Shown here one piece after another: positions 7,629 through 15,634 of a DNA stretch of 33,366 bases. This DNA comes from an uncultured Acetatifactor sp. (GTDB lineage Bacteria > Bacillota > Clostridia > Lachnospirales > Lachnospiraceae). Both the position numbers and the translations under genes were made by a program. The notes under the pieces were generated by a model that had not been told where the DNA came from, made no database searches, and saw only the letters and a program-made list of their open reading frames with translations. The stretch covers positions 1 to 33,366 of the forward strand of contig CAJTPH010000040.1 in the NCBI GenBank assembly GCA_910578215.1, read 5' to 3'. Within the stretch, counting starts at the first letter, position 1. Each line of letters opens with the position of its first letter.

Positions 7629-8243
7629 ATGTCGGCGCTTCAGAAGGCGTACATTTGCCCCTACAGGAACGGCAGGCCTGTTTACGGGGAAAAATATACA
7701 GTACAGTTTAACCCTGCCGAGCTGTCGGTTGAGGAGGCCATCGGAGTCTCGGATAATTCCGGGGACACTCTCAGAGACCGGATGAGAAAGCTTCTTGAGG
7801 GCAGCAAGGTGGGCTGGCAGCATCCTATGGAGGCTACAGGAGCCAGAGAGACAAAAAGCAGCCTGACACTTTCCGTTACACTCTTTTTTAATACGCTGGA
7901 TAATCTTTATCAAAGCTCCTATGAGGATGTCAGGGAAAAAATCAAACCGTTATATATTTATACCAACAAAAATGCAGAGGATAAAAATACAATAGAGCAG
8001 ATCTATTTCTTTTGGGGTTCCATCGGAGTGGCGGGGACACTGAACAGAATGCATGTCAGCTACACCGTGTTTGCGCCGGACGGCAGACCGGTCAGGGCGC
8101 AGGTGGAGCTGTCCATTGTGGGGGATTATTACGGCGACGATACGGACGGCGTGAAGCTTTCGGCAGGCACGGACAGGCAGGAAAACAAATCCTGTGCACA
8201 GTGGAGACAATGGTGGAAGGGCACAGGAAATCCCAGGCTGTAA
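7629..8243 (+). CDS. Pvc7-like baseplate hub adaptor (CIS_tube family), no LysM
   Basis: A ~204-aa protein of the contractile injection system tube/adaptor family (Pvc7/Afp7, gp53/54-like). Matching features are KYTVQFNPAEL near the start, TGARETKSSLTLSVTLFFNTLD in the middle, and FFWGSIGVAGTLNRMHVSYTVFAPDGRPVRAQVELSI. Many members end in a peptidoglycan-binding LysM domain; here the protein stops soon after, with only a short WRQWWKGTGNPRL tail that loosely resembles the end of LysM-like repeats. I prefer ATG 7629, preceded by AGGTGA; the in-frame ATG 7602 would overlap the previous gene and add nine residues. Family assignment is good; loss of LysM is an observation whose meaning is unclear. 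Confidence 0.85.
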   Translation: MSALQKAYICPYRNGRPVYGEKYTVQFNPAELSVEEAIGVSDNSGDTLRDRMRKLLEGSKVGWQHPMEATGARETKSSLTLSVTLFFNTLDNLYQSSYEDVREKIKPLYIYTNKNAEDKNTIEQIYFFWGSIGVAGTLNRMHVSYTVFAPDGRPVRAQVELSIVGDYYGDDTDGVKLSAGTDRQENKSCAQWRQWWKGTGNPRL

Positions 8244-8262
8244 GGGGAACAGGAGGCAAACG

Positions 8263-9042
8263 ATGCAGAGGGTGGACGGCAGCGCGTTGGCAGGCACATA
8301 TGAAGACTTTCACAAGCCTGTTGCCAGGGTGTATGCGGACAGGACGGAGCTTTCCGTAAAGGAGGGAATTTATCTGGAGAGCGTGGACGTCACCGAGTCT
8401 TCCGGGAAGGAACCGGATATGGCGGTATTGGTATACAGGGTGCGTAAGCAGCCCAAGGCAGCCCTCCGGGAATTTGAACGGAGGCTTGCCGCAGGGCAGA
8501 CCATGGAGGTAAAGGCAGGGTATGGGAACAAAACCACACGGATTTTTCTGGGATACCTGCATGAAATAAATGTGTGCGATTTTATGCGGGGCGATGTGGA
8601 ATATACGCTGCTGTGCCTGGACGTCAGGGGACTTATGAAGAAAAACAGCGTGTTTCAGGTATCCGGCGCGCAGAATGTGCAGCAGACCATGAAGGAGATT
8701 CTGGACACACATAAGTATAAGGCTTATGTGGATAAACAGGTGGTGGAGGCGCTTCCCCAAAGCATGAATCCGGATTGCGTCATAAAGGGTGAGACCCATT
8801 ACGACTGGCTGTGCTCTCTTGCGGACTATCTGGACTATGAGTTTTTCTGCGGCAGAGGGAGGCTGGTATTCCGCAGGGCGGGAAAGGGAGATGGGCTTCT
8901 GACGCTGTCCGAAGGGTGCGGGCTTGGAACGGTGCGGACAAGGATCTCCATGGCAGGCCAGACGGGAACCGTAAACGTCTGCTCTCGCGTGTCGTCTGAT
9001 AATCTCGCGCTCTTCCCATGGCAGGCCAGACGGGAACCGTAA
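8263..9042 (+). CDS. gp27-like hub protein, N-terminal fragment (frameshifted)
   Basis: This frame encodes the first ~240 residues of a gp27/late-control-D type hub protein, equivalent to the first half of Pvc8/VgrG. Typical elements are ARVYADRTELSV, DVTESSGKEPDMAVLVYRV, GQTMEVKAGYGN, IFLGYLHEINV and VIKGETHYDWLCSLADYLDYEFFCGRGRLVFR. Translation starts at ATG 8263 behind AGGAGG (8251-8256). The normal frame is lost at a 68-bp duplication (8949-9050): after VNVC it reads ~18 foreign residues and stops at 9042. The rest of the protein continues in another frame from the second repeat copy. Removing one 68-bp unit restores an uninterrupted protein of ~360 residues that continues into SYNRKDMKISAASHW. 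As the sequence stands, the hub is broken. Confidence 0.85.
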   Translation: MQRVDGSALAGTYEDFHKPVARVYADRTELSVKEGIYLESVDVTESSGKEPDMAVLVYRVRKQPKAALREFERRLAAGQTMEVKAGYGNKTTRIFLGYLHEINVCDFMRGDVEYTLLCLDVRGLMKKNSVFQVSGAQNVQQTMKEILDTHKYKAYVDKQVVEALPQSMNPDCVIKGETHYDWLCSLADYLDYEFFCGRGRLVFRRAGKGDGLLTLSEGCGLGTVRTRISMAGQTGTVNVCSRVSSDNLALFPWQARREP

Positions 9043-9050
9043 ACGTCTGC
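8949..9050 (+). repeat. 34-bp direct repeat pair with 34-bp spacer (68-bp unit)
   Basis: The 34-bp sequence starting CATGGCAGGCCAGACG is present exactly at 8949-8982 and again at 9017-9050, separated by 34 bp (8983-9016) of sequence that fits neither protein frame and includes CTCGCG twice. The unit is 68 bp, not a multiple of three, so it shifts the reading frame; the spacer also brings stops in the wanted frame at 8997 and 9000. Recombination between the copies would delete 68 bp exactly and restore the hub gene. Confidence 0.95.
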
Positions 9051-9416
9051 AGCTATAACAGAAAGGATATGAAAATTTCCGCCGCCTCCCACTGGGCGGG
9101 TATTACGGAGCCCTTTGGACAAAGGATGGGACAGGTTCTTCAGGGCTTCACGCGCTTTCTGTGGAATATGGAGCTGGACACGGGGGAGCAGGCTGCATTC
9201 AGGGCACAGGCCGTCATGGACCGGGCAGCGCGGCAGTTCTCCCGCATGGAGGCGGTGAATATAGGAATGCCGGAGATAGCGCCCGGAATCTGCGTGAAAT
9301 TTGAAGGTGAAACCGCGGAAAGCCTGAAGGGAACCATATATGTGGACGAGGTGCGCCATCTGTTGGACGGGAAAGGCTACAGAACCGTTTTCAGGGGGAT
9401 TCGTACCGGGGGATAA
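9018..9416 (+). pseudogene. gp27-like hub protein, C-terminal fragment
   Basis: This open frame begins inside the second 34-bp repeat copy and carries the C-terminal ~130 residues of the hub protein: SYNRKDMKISAASHW, then LDTGEQAAFRAQAVMDRAARQFSRMEA, PEIAPGICVKFEG and GTIYVDEVRHLLDGKGYRTVFRG. These match the end of late-control-D/gp27-like hub proteins. The ATG at 9018 has no ribosome site ahead of it, so independent translation is unlikely. It is listed as a broken part of the 8263-9416 gene, which would be one protein if a single repeat unit were lost. No other damage is seen in either half, which suggests the break is recent, reversible or a sequencing/assembly artefact. Confidence 0.8.
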
Positions 9417-9452
9417 GGCAGTGTGCGCCATAGCGCGCGGAAAGGTACAGGT

Positions 9453-10259
9453 ATGATTTCGGATTATATGGATTATGGCGCGTACGGGTTTACAGCCCCG
9501 GAAGAAACCGTCATGCAGCCTACATACGATGTGTGGGGAACCGTTGTGGCGGCGAATGACAATACCGGAAAGGGCAGTGTCAGGGTAAAGGTCAAAACAA
9601 TGAGAGACCGCAGGGATACCTTTGATAACGTTCCTGTGCTGACAGGCTATGGCGGCGGCGAATACGGTGCCTTTTTTTTGCCGGAGGAAGGGGATATCGT
9701 GCGGCTCACCTTCTTAGGAGGCGATTTTCGGCATCCCGTTGTGACAGGGTGCCGTTTTCCTGAGAGCAGCCGGCTTGTGGGGGACTCCTCGGGAGAAGGA
9801 AATTTACATAAGCTTTTGAAGGTGAAGAACGGAAGCAGCATTGCCTTTTCCGGGGAAAAGGGAAAGGAAAAAATTGAAATTTCCGGTCCCCGGAAGATGA
9901 AATGGGAGCTGGACGAGGACAGGGAGCAGATCGTATTCGGAGACAATGACGAAAAGAACCGGATGGTGCTGGACAAAAAGAACGGGGAGGCGCAGGTCAT
10001 CGCCCGGGAAAGCATCCGGCTTAGCTGCGGCAAAAGCAGCCTGGAGCTGAAAAAGGACGGAACAGTCACTTTAAAGTGCAGTCGGCTGGCTGTTGAGGCA
10101 CAGGATGTACTGATCAAGGGAAAGACCAGGATAGAGCTTGACGGGCAGCAGCTGACCCTGAGCGGCAATACCGGAATTGCGGTCAAGGATCAGGGACAGG
10201 TGAAGATCGAGAGCAAGGGGCAGCTAAAGCTCTCGGGAGCCATGATTCAGTTGAACTGA
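9453..10259 (+). CDS. gp5-like spike protein (OB fold plus beta-helix)
   Basis: A 268-aa spike protein equivalent to the second half of Pvc8/VgrG. Residues ~25-105 form the gp5 OB-fold domain (VWGTVVAANDNTGKGSVRVKV, VLTGYGGGEYGAFFLPEEGDIVRLTFLGGDFRHPVVTG). The rest is a series of short alternating strands ending in repeats of the type IKGKTRIELDGQQLTLSGNTGIAVKDQGQVKIESKG, the triple-stranded beta-helix that makes the needle. The OB fold and the hub are on separate genes here, unlike the fused Pvc8/VgrG arrangement. The PAAR-like protein at 2892 should cap its tip. ATG 9453 follows GGAAAGG and is preferred over ATG 9423. Confidence 0.9.
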   Translation: MISDYMDYGAYGFTAPEETVMQPTYDVWGTVVAANDNTGKGSVRVKVKTMRDRRDTFDNVPVLTGYGGGEYGAFFLPEEGDIVRLTFLGGDFRHPVVTGCRFPESSRLVGDSSGEGNLHKLLKVKNGSSIAFSGEKGKEKIEISGPRKMKWELDEDREQIVFGDNDEKNRMVLDKKNGEAQVIARESIRLSCGKSSLELKKDGTVTLKCSRLAVEAQDVLIKGKTRIELDGQQLTLSGNTGIAVKDQGQVKIESKGQLKLSGAMIQLN

Positions 10260-10272
10260 GGGGGAACGGCTT

Positions 10273-10638
10273 ATGTGGGCAGGATGGGGATTTCCCTTTA
10301 AGGTATCTACAGATAACGGCAGGGTGGAGATCAGCGAAACCAGGGAGAATATCCGTCAGTCCGTAAGGCTCATACTGTTGACGGAGCCCGGCGAGAGAAT
10401 GGTTTGGCCGGAGTTTGGCACAAGGCTCCATCAGTTCCTTTTTGAGAGCATGGACAGCCGGACGGAGGAGATGATCTGCCGTGAGGTGAGACAGTCTCTG
10501 CGCAGGTGGGAAAAGCGTATACAGGTGACGCAGGTGGAGACGGAAATAAGTGACGGAAAACAGGGAGAGCTTCGGGTAGCCGTAAACTATCGCATTTTGG
10601 ACGGGGAGGAAGGAGACCGGGTGGAGATAGAGCTATGA
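10273..10638 (+). CDS. gp25-like baseplate wedge protein (Pvc9-type)
   Basis: A 121-aa GPW/gp25 family protein. The family core EPGERMVWPEFGTRLHQFLFE (residues ~40-62) is present, with the preceding NIRQSVRLILLT helix and the C-terminal VAVNYRILDGEEGDRVEIEL strands. gp25 is the baseplate wedge component that nucleates the sheath; it contains the EPR-like motif (here EPGER) needed for that contact. The start ATG 10273 lies 13 bp after the spike gene. Its stop overlaps the start of the next gene by 4 bp, so the wedge proteins are translationally coupled. Confidence 0.93.
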   Translation: MWAGWGFPFKVSTDNGRVEISETRENIRQSVRLILLTEPGERMVWPEFGTRLHQFLFESMDSRTEEMICREVRQSLRRWEKRIQVTQVETEISDGKQGELRVAVNYRILDGEEGDRVEIEL

Positions 10639-12686
10639 GCGTGAACTGGCATACACGGGTAAAAAAACTGGCGCTTGCCTATGAGACCGGATGGGAATAT
10701 GTGGCGGGCAGCGACGAGGCGGGCAGTGTCCTCACGGATGTCTTTCTGGAAATGGCGGGCAGAAACCGCGGCAGGTTTGGCGGGATTTGGAAAAAGCATG
10801 AGAGAGAATTCCTTCAGGCGGCTCCCTTTGGCGACGAGGACGCAAAAAGGCTGAGGTCTGCCATTGTCATTAAGGCGTCTAAGGGGGACGATGATAAATA
10901 TCTGAAGGAGGGCACGGCGGCATATACGATTCTGAAGGAGGGCAGGCTTGTCCGTTTTCGGACGTGCTCGGGGCTGACGCTTACAGCTGCGGCGCTGCGG
11001 TACGCTGTTTTGAAAAAGGGCTTAAGCGAATGGTTGATCTATGACAGCAGGGCGGAGCTCAAGACCGGGCTGTGCGGCTTCGCCCACAGGCTTTTTCAGG
11101 GGGAGCTTCGAGAACTTGCCTGCCCGGCGTTTGAATGGGGCTTTGACGGGCTGTGCGATGGGCGGAAAAAGTTCTCCTTTATTTTGGAGCTTGGCGGTGG
11201 CGTAAAAGCGGATTCCGGTATCGGGCAGCGGGGAAGCTGGACCGTGACGGACGGACAGCAGGTTTATCCGCTGTCGCTTGAACGGACGGAGGACGCTTTT
11301 GTGCTGAGCGGGGAGACTCCGGAGTTCGAGCGGAGGCTGGACGGGGAAGGGTATGTGCTCCGTCTGGAGCTTCCCGCGGGAGAGGAGCCTGGACAGGGCT
11401 GGCAGGAGGCGCTGTGCGAGGACATCATATTGAGGGAAGCGCCGGCAGTTCTGGAACCGGAGCTGTGCCTGACGGAGGCTGGAGCGGAGGATGTTCGGGG
11501 CGTAAGACCCTTCGGCAGGACCGTCCTGGAGGCGTCCTGCTGTTATTTTGCCTGCGACGGAGCCGCGGCGGGTCGGGAGGGAGAGATTGTCCTCAGATTT
11601 ACGGAGGAGTTTGAGACGGAGGAAAAGCTTCCCGAGCCGCCCTCAAAGGAATATGAAAAGCTGTACGTAAAATATCCGTGGATCAAGCGGGAGGAGACAG
11701 TGCAGGAATGGCAGGCACAAGATACCGTATGGGAGTATTTTAACGGCAGTCTTTGGCGCCTGCTGCCCGAGAGCGGCACATGGGAGACGGGGGGCCGTCC
11801 GGGCAAAACCGGAGAAAGAGTATACCGGTGGTCAAGGCCCCGGGATATGCGGCCATGCTCCATTGAAGGGGAGCCGCACTTTTACATCCGCCTGCGCCTG
11901 GTCTGCGTCCGCAACGCCTATGCGCCGTATTACCGCAAATATATACCGGTCATGAAGGATGTGCGTTTTGAGACGGGGGAACGCAGCTTTAGGCCCGTTA
12001 TGAGAAAGCTTCCCCAAAGGGCCGAATGGCAGGAATCCAAAATATTTCTCGGCTTCGACGGGAGGGTTACGCCGCAGGCCTCCTGGTATACGGGAAAAGA
12101 GAGCCTGTCTTTTTCGTGGGAACAGCTCGTAGGACAGGAGACCAGACACGGAATGGAGGCCTTCTGGGTGGAGCTGGAGGACGGACGGGCCAGGGAGTGG
12201 AGGTTTCTTGTGCCGAACTATGTGGGGCTTTTGCAGGAAACCGCCCCTGAGGAAACCGTCTATGGGGAAATCCCAAACCCGTATATGAAAATCAGGGCTG
12301 CCACGGAATTTTCGGTGGAGACAGACAACGGGGAGGTTCTGGATGCGGTATCCGTGTGGGACTCCAGATATAATGGGGACGGTCCGCCTGTGGAGGAGCA
12401 CATGCGAGCGGATGCGGCAAAGCATTATTTTTCCCATTACGGACGGCTGGTGACCTTTTACGATATGGAGCTTTTCATTCAGGAAAGGTATCCGTTTTTG
12501 AAGGCGGTGTCATGTTCGCTGCCTGAAGCTGCAAAGGAGCTTCAGGTGGCGCTTAAGACGGATGCAGCCTTTCAGGGAAGTAAGGCAGAGCTGCTTTCGG
12601 AAATAGACGAGTGGCTGCAGGAAACCGTTTCCCGCACAGGCCCCCTGTGGCTGCGGGAAATCAGTGTGAGATGTACTCTGGCTTAA
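10635..12686 (+). CDS. Baseplate wedge protein, Pvc11-like (683 aa)
   Basis: A large protein of the eCIS baseplate wedge group (putative baseplate assembly protein, gp6/J-like). The N-terminus has GSDEAGSVLTDVFLEMAGRNRGRF followed by a KHEREFLQ helix, the pattern found at the start of Afp11/Pvc11-like wedge proteins. The long middle consists of beta-rich sequence with many acidic and aromatic residues and no recognised enzymatic motif. A later segment (IPNPYMKIRAATEFSVETDNGEVLD, near residue ~540) and the terminal YFSHYGRLVTFYDMELFIQERYPFLKAVSC resemble the wedge domain ends in baseplate J proteins. It overlaps the gp25 gene and is 16 bp from a second wedge protein. The precise PVC counterpart is uncertain because two J-like genes follow each other. 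Confidence 0.8.
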   Translation: MSVNWHTRVKKLALAYETGWEYVAGSDEAGSVLTDVFLEMAGRNRGRFGGIWKKHEREFLQAAPFGDEDAKRLRSAIVIKASKGDDDKYLKEGTAAYTILKEGRLVRFRTCSGLTLTAAALRYAVLKKGLSEWLIYDSRAELKTGLCGFAHRLFQGELRELACPAFEWGFDGLCDGRKKFSFILELGGGVKADSGIGQRGSWTVTDGQQVYPLSLERTEDAFVLSGETPEFERRLDGEGYVLRLELPAGEEPGQGWQEALCEDIILREAPAVLEPELCLTEAGAEDVRGVRPFGRTVLEASCCYFACDGAAAGREGEIVLRFTEEFETEEKLPEPPSKEYEKLYVKYPWIKREETVQEWQAQDTVWEYFNGSLWRLLPESGTWETGGRPGKTGERVYRWSRPRDMRPCSIEGEPHFYIRLRLVCVRNAYAPYYRKYIPVMKDVRFETGERSFRPVMRKLPQRAEWQESKIFLGFDGRVTPQASWYTGKESLSFSWEQLVGQETRHGMEAFWVELEDGRAREWRFLVPNYVGLLQETAPEETVYGEIPNPYMKIRAATEFSVETDNGEVLDAVSVWDSRYNGDGPPVEEHMRADAAKHYFSHYGRLVTFYDMELFIQERYPFLKAVSCSLPEAAKELQVALKTDAAFQGSKAELLSEIDEWLQETVSRTGPLWLREISVRCTLA

Positions 12687-12702
12687 TAGAGGATGGGATT
12701 TT

Positions 12703-14577
12703 ATGCTGAAAAAAATATCGCTGGACAAAAGCAGCTATGAAGATATTTATGAGAATGCCATGAGGTATATTCAGGAGAGGGCGCCCTGGTGGACGCACAG
12801 GGAAGCCTCGGACCCGGGTATCACCCTGCTGGAGATGTGGTCCGTCCTTACGGACATGCAGAGCTTTTATATGGACCAGGTTCAGGAAAGCCATTACAGG
12901 AAATATCTGAAGCTTCTGGGAATTGGACCACAGGAGGGGAAATGCGCCTCCGCGTGGGTGAGCTTTGAAGATATAAAGGAGGACATCACACTTCCCCGGG
13001 GCACTAAGCTGACCGCGGACAAAATGGTGTTCGAGACGGAGGAGGAAGCAGTGCTGACCTCCAACAGTCTGTGCGGTTTTTTCCAGAAAGAAAACAAAAA
13101 TAAAATGGACGTCATGAGCCTGAGGCGAAAGACCAGCTTCAGTCTGGACAATGGGGAACTCCTTTTTTCCTTTTCCTTAAAAAAGGCTGTAAGGGCAGGG
13201 GAAGACCTGACCTTTTATGTCCTGCTGGATGAAGGAGGCAAGCGGAATCCTCTTGGGGAAGGCTTATCGGAACAGGATTTTTTCCTGGTGCGGCTGGCTT
13301 GGGAATACCGGACGGCCGCAGGCTGGAAAGCGGCGCGGGTGGTCAGGGATGAGACAAGGGCACTTCTGTTCAGCGGCTGTATCTGCCTGCGGACAGAGGA
13401 AGCCATGATTTCCCGGGGGGATTCGGGCTATGAAATAAGGTGCCGCGTGGCGGAGGGAAGCTACGATGTGATGCCGGTTATCTATAAAATCTGCCTGAAT
13501 GTGGTCAGGGTCCTACAAAAAAATACGCTTTGCTGTTATGAGACGGCGGAATTCTCCCCTGCCTCTCACTTGGTAAAAATGAAAAGCTATCTGGGAAAAA
13601 CAGGAGAGCTGCGGGTACTGCGGAGGCGCCCCGGGAATGGACAGCAGGAGGACCGAAGCCTGGGACCTGAGGAATGGCGGGACCAAGGATTGGGACCTGA
13701 GGAATGGCAGGACCGGGGATTGGGGTCTGAGGAATGGCGGGACCAGGGATTGCCTCCCCGGGAGCTGTGGCAGGATATCACGGATAAATGCGTGATAGCG
13801 CCTCCTGTGACGGCCGTGGGAGAGGAGCGGGGCGTATATTTTTCCGGGGAGGGCGCGGTGAAAATTGTCTGTACGGATTCCGAAGCCATGTCACAGTATT
13901 TTCCCTGTCACGTCAGCGGTGTGGCCGCGCAGAGAATCGAGCTTCCCTGGGGAAATGTGATGCGGGAAAGCGTGGAGCTGATGCTTGCACAGGGAGGGGG
14001 CGGGCTGTACGGCTTATTCCGCCGGATGAAGGAGCCGGAGGAGGAATGCAGCGAATATGCATGGCATTTCCGGGAGGATGGAGTAATCGTTTTGGGTGAC
14101 GGAAGACACGGGGATATACCGCCCGCCTCGGAAAGGGGACTGCTGCCCGTCTCACTGGCGCTTTGGGAGGGCGGCAGGGGAAACGTTTCCATTGGAAGAA
14201 TCAAACGGTGGGCAAAACCGGAGCTGTTTCCGGACCTAAAATTTACGAACCTGCTCACGGGAGGAGGCGGGAAAGACCGGCGCTCTGCAAAGGAGCAGTT
14301 TCAGGAGCTGGCGGCACGCAGAGAGCAGCTCACAGCTGAGAACAGAATGGTGACGGAGGAGGATATCCGGAGGCTGGTCAAAAAGACGCCCGGATTGATG
14401 ATAAAGAATGCGCAGGCGGAATGGAAGGGCGGGAGCATTGTGGTGACGGTCTTTCCCGTTAAGCCGCTTGCCGGCGGAGCTTGCGTTGAGGTATATAAGC
14501 GATGTATTCGGAAGCAGCTTGAACAATATCGGCTGGTGGGAAGCCGGATCAGAGTTGAGATAGCAGGGGAGGAGTAA
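12703..14577 (+). CDS. Baseplate J-like wedge protein (624 aa)
   Basis: A baseplate J/gp6-like wedge protein. The N-terminal block WWTHREASDPGITLLEMWSVLTDMQSFYMDQV, then HYRKYLKLLG and VSFEDIKEDITLPRGTKLTADKMVFETEE, is the signature of 'putative baseplate assembly' proteins. The C-terminal block ENRMVTEEDIRRLVKKTPGLMI to IVVTVFPVKPLAGG matches the J-family terminal domain that links neighbouring wedges. Between them, near residues ~320-350, is an insert of three 10-residue repeats (LGPEEWRDQG type), not expected in the family. It is flanked by 16 bp and 4 bp gaps to its neighbours, in the wedge gene run gp25 - J - J - tail protein I. Identity is confident. Confidence 0.88.
   Translation: MLKKISLDKSSYEDIYENAMRYIQERAPWWTHREASDPGITLLEMWSVLTDMQSFYMDQVQESHYRKYLKLLGIGPQEGKCASAWVSFEDIKEDITLPRGTKLTADKMVFETEEEAVLTSNSLCGFFQKENKNKMDVMSLRRKTSFSLDNGELLFSFSLKKAVRAGEDLTFYVLLDEGGKRNPLGEGLSEQDFFLVRLAWEYRTAAGWKAARVVRDETRALLFSGCICLRTEEAMISRGDSGYEIRCRVAEGSYDVMPVIYKICLNVVRVLQKNTLCCYETAEFSPASHLVKMKSYLGKTGELRVLRRRPGNGQQEDRSLGPEEWRDQGLGPEEWQDRGLGSEEWRDQGLPPRELWQDITDKCVIAPPVTAVGEERGVYFSGEGAVKIVCTDSEAMSQYFPCHVSGVAAQRIELPWGNVMRESVELMLAQGGGGLYGLFRRMKEPEEECSEYAWHFREDGVIVLGDGRHGDIPPASERGLLPVSLALWEGGRGNVSIGRIKRWAKPELFPDLKFTNLLTGGGGKDRRSAKEQFQELAARREQLTAENRMVTEEDIRRLVKKTPGLMIKNAQAEWKGGSIVVTVFPVKPLAGGACVEVYKRCIRKQLEQYRLVGSRIRVEIAGEE
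13661..13750 (+). repeat. 30-bp tandem repeat in wedge gene (3 copies)
   Basis: Three copies at 13661-13690, 13691-13720 and 13721-13750 differ by only a few bases and encode LGPEEWRDQG-like units. The period is a multiple of three, so copy change keeps the frame. The encoded segment is short, acidic and Trp-containing and sits in a likely surface loop. Confidence 0.93.
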
Positions 14578-14581
14578 AGCC

Positions 14582-15571
14582 ATGCCTGTACAATGTCTTT
14601 CCAACCTGTATCTGTGGCGCTGCGGGACAGAGACAGGATTTCGCCGGGAGAAGGGCGGAGGGCTGTGCCCGGGGGAAAACGGCGCGCCCGGATATTTTGT
14701 AAGCAGAATCTACGACAGCGGCCAGGGAGGCACGGAGTGGAACCGTCTGGAGCTTGATATCAGCGCCGGTGTGGCGTTTAAGGTCTGCGTCTGGCTTGCG
14801 GATGATATGGGGGAGGCAGATTACGTCCGGGGGGCGGAGGAGCTTTTTGAATATGTGAAAAGCAATGCCCAATATATCTCCAATTATCGCGAGGTGCTTC
14901 TGTACGGAAGGGGCGGCGGAAGGTATGCAAGGCTTGCGGTGAAGATCTTTCCGGGAGAAAAGACCGGGGAGAAGGTCTTTCGGGGGTATCGCATGACCTT
15001 TCCCAAGGAAAGCTTTACGCGCTATCTTCCTGCAATCTATCAGGGCAATGAGCAGCTTGAGCGTTTTTTGGCGGTACAGGAGAGCCTTTATCTGGAGCTG
15101 GAAAGGGACATCGATTCCTTTGCCGGAAGCATGGACTATGAGCTTTGCGACGGGAAGCCGGAGAAGCTGGCGGATTGGATGGGCTGGGGGGAGCTGGCGA
15201 AAACCGTTGATGAGGACACGCTGCGGAGGCTGTTAGGCACAGGTATTTACCTGATCAGTAAAAAGGGGACCTGCTCGTATTATACGGAATTGGCGGAGCT
15301 TCTTATCGGGAAAAAGGCGGTGCTCATAGAGGACCCGGAGCTTCGCAGGAGTGCTTTGCTGATACGGGAGCGCCCTGAGGACGGCTGGGAGGATAAGCTT
15401 AAGTGGCTGAAAAGGAATGTGCCCATAGGCGTGGAGATGGAGTTTATGGTCATGCACGGTACGGACAGGCTTGACGGACAATTTTTTCTTGATGAAACGG
15501 CATACCTGTCAGAAACCGACTCAGAGATTACCGATATGGGAATTAATATAGACAGCATCAGGCTGTTGTAG
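14582..15571 (+). CDS. Tail-protein-I-like baseplate protein (Pvc12/gp7-type)
   Basis: A 329-aa protein with the phage tail protein I-like core. FTRYLPAIYQGNEQLERFLAVQESLYLELERDIDSF (residues ~140-175) and DWMGWGELAKTVDEDTLRRLLGTGIYLISKKGTCSYYTELAELLIGKKA are typical of the family. The N-terminal ~130 residues form a separate beta-rich domain (SRIYDSGQGGTEWNRLELDI, VWLADDMG, YREVLLYGRGGGRYARLAVKIF) seen in other eCIS members. It is shorter than Pvc12, so only its C-terminal part is clearly comparable. It starts 4 bp after the J gene with a GGGGAGGAG site. It completes the wedge. No fibre-attachment domain is visible at the C-terminus. Confidence 0.85.
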   Translation: MPVQCLSNLYLWRCGTETGFRREKGGGLCPGENGAPGYFVSRIYDSGQGGTEWNRLELDISAGVAFKVCVWLADDMGEADYVRGAEELFEYVKSNAQYISNYREVLLYGRGGGRYARLAVKIFPGEKTGEKVFRGYRMTFPKESFTRYLPAIYQGNEQLERFLAVQESLYLELERDIDSFAGSMDYELCDGKPEKLADWMGWGELAKTVDEDTLRRLLGTGIYLISKKGTCSYYTELAELLIGKKAVLIEDPELRRSALLIRERPEDGWEDKLKWLKRNVPIGVEMEFMVMHGTDRLDGQFFLDETAYLSETDSEITDMGINIDSIRLL

Positions 15572-15586
15572 TAAAGTGGAATCAGG

Positions 15587-15608
15587 CTGACGGAGCGGTC
15601 TTCGTCAG
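15587..15608 (+). promoter_or_regulatory. Intercistronic hairpin before the ATPase gene
   Basis: CTGACGGAG pairs with CTTCGTCAG (9 bp, one G-U) around a CGGT loop. No T-run follows, so it is not a classical terminator. It stands between the structural genes and the AAA+ ATPase gene and could mark an RNA-processing or stability point, by inference. Confidence 0.6.
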
Positions 15609-15634
15609 GGGCGCCAGGGTCAGAGGAGGTTTTT

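Noticed and set aside
8949..9050. Programmed ribosomal frameshift between the hub halves
   Set aside because: The wanted frame has stops at 8997 and 9000, no slippery heptamer is seen between there and 9040, and the duplicated protein sequence would be read twice. A DNA duplication explains it better.
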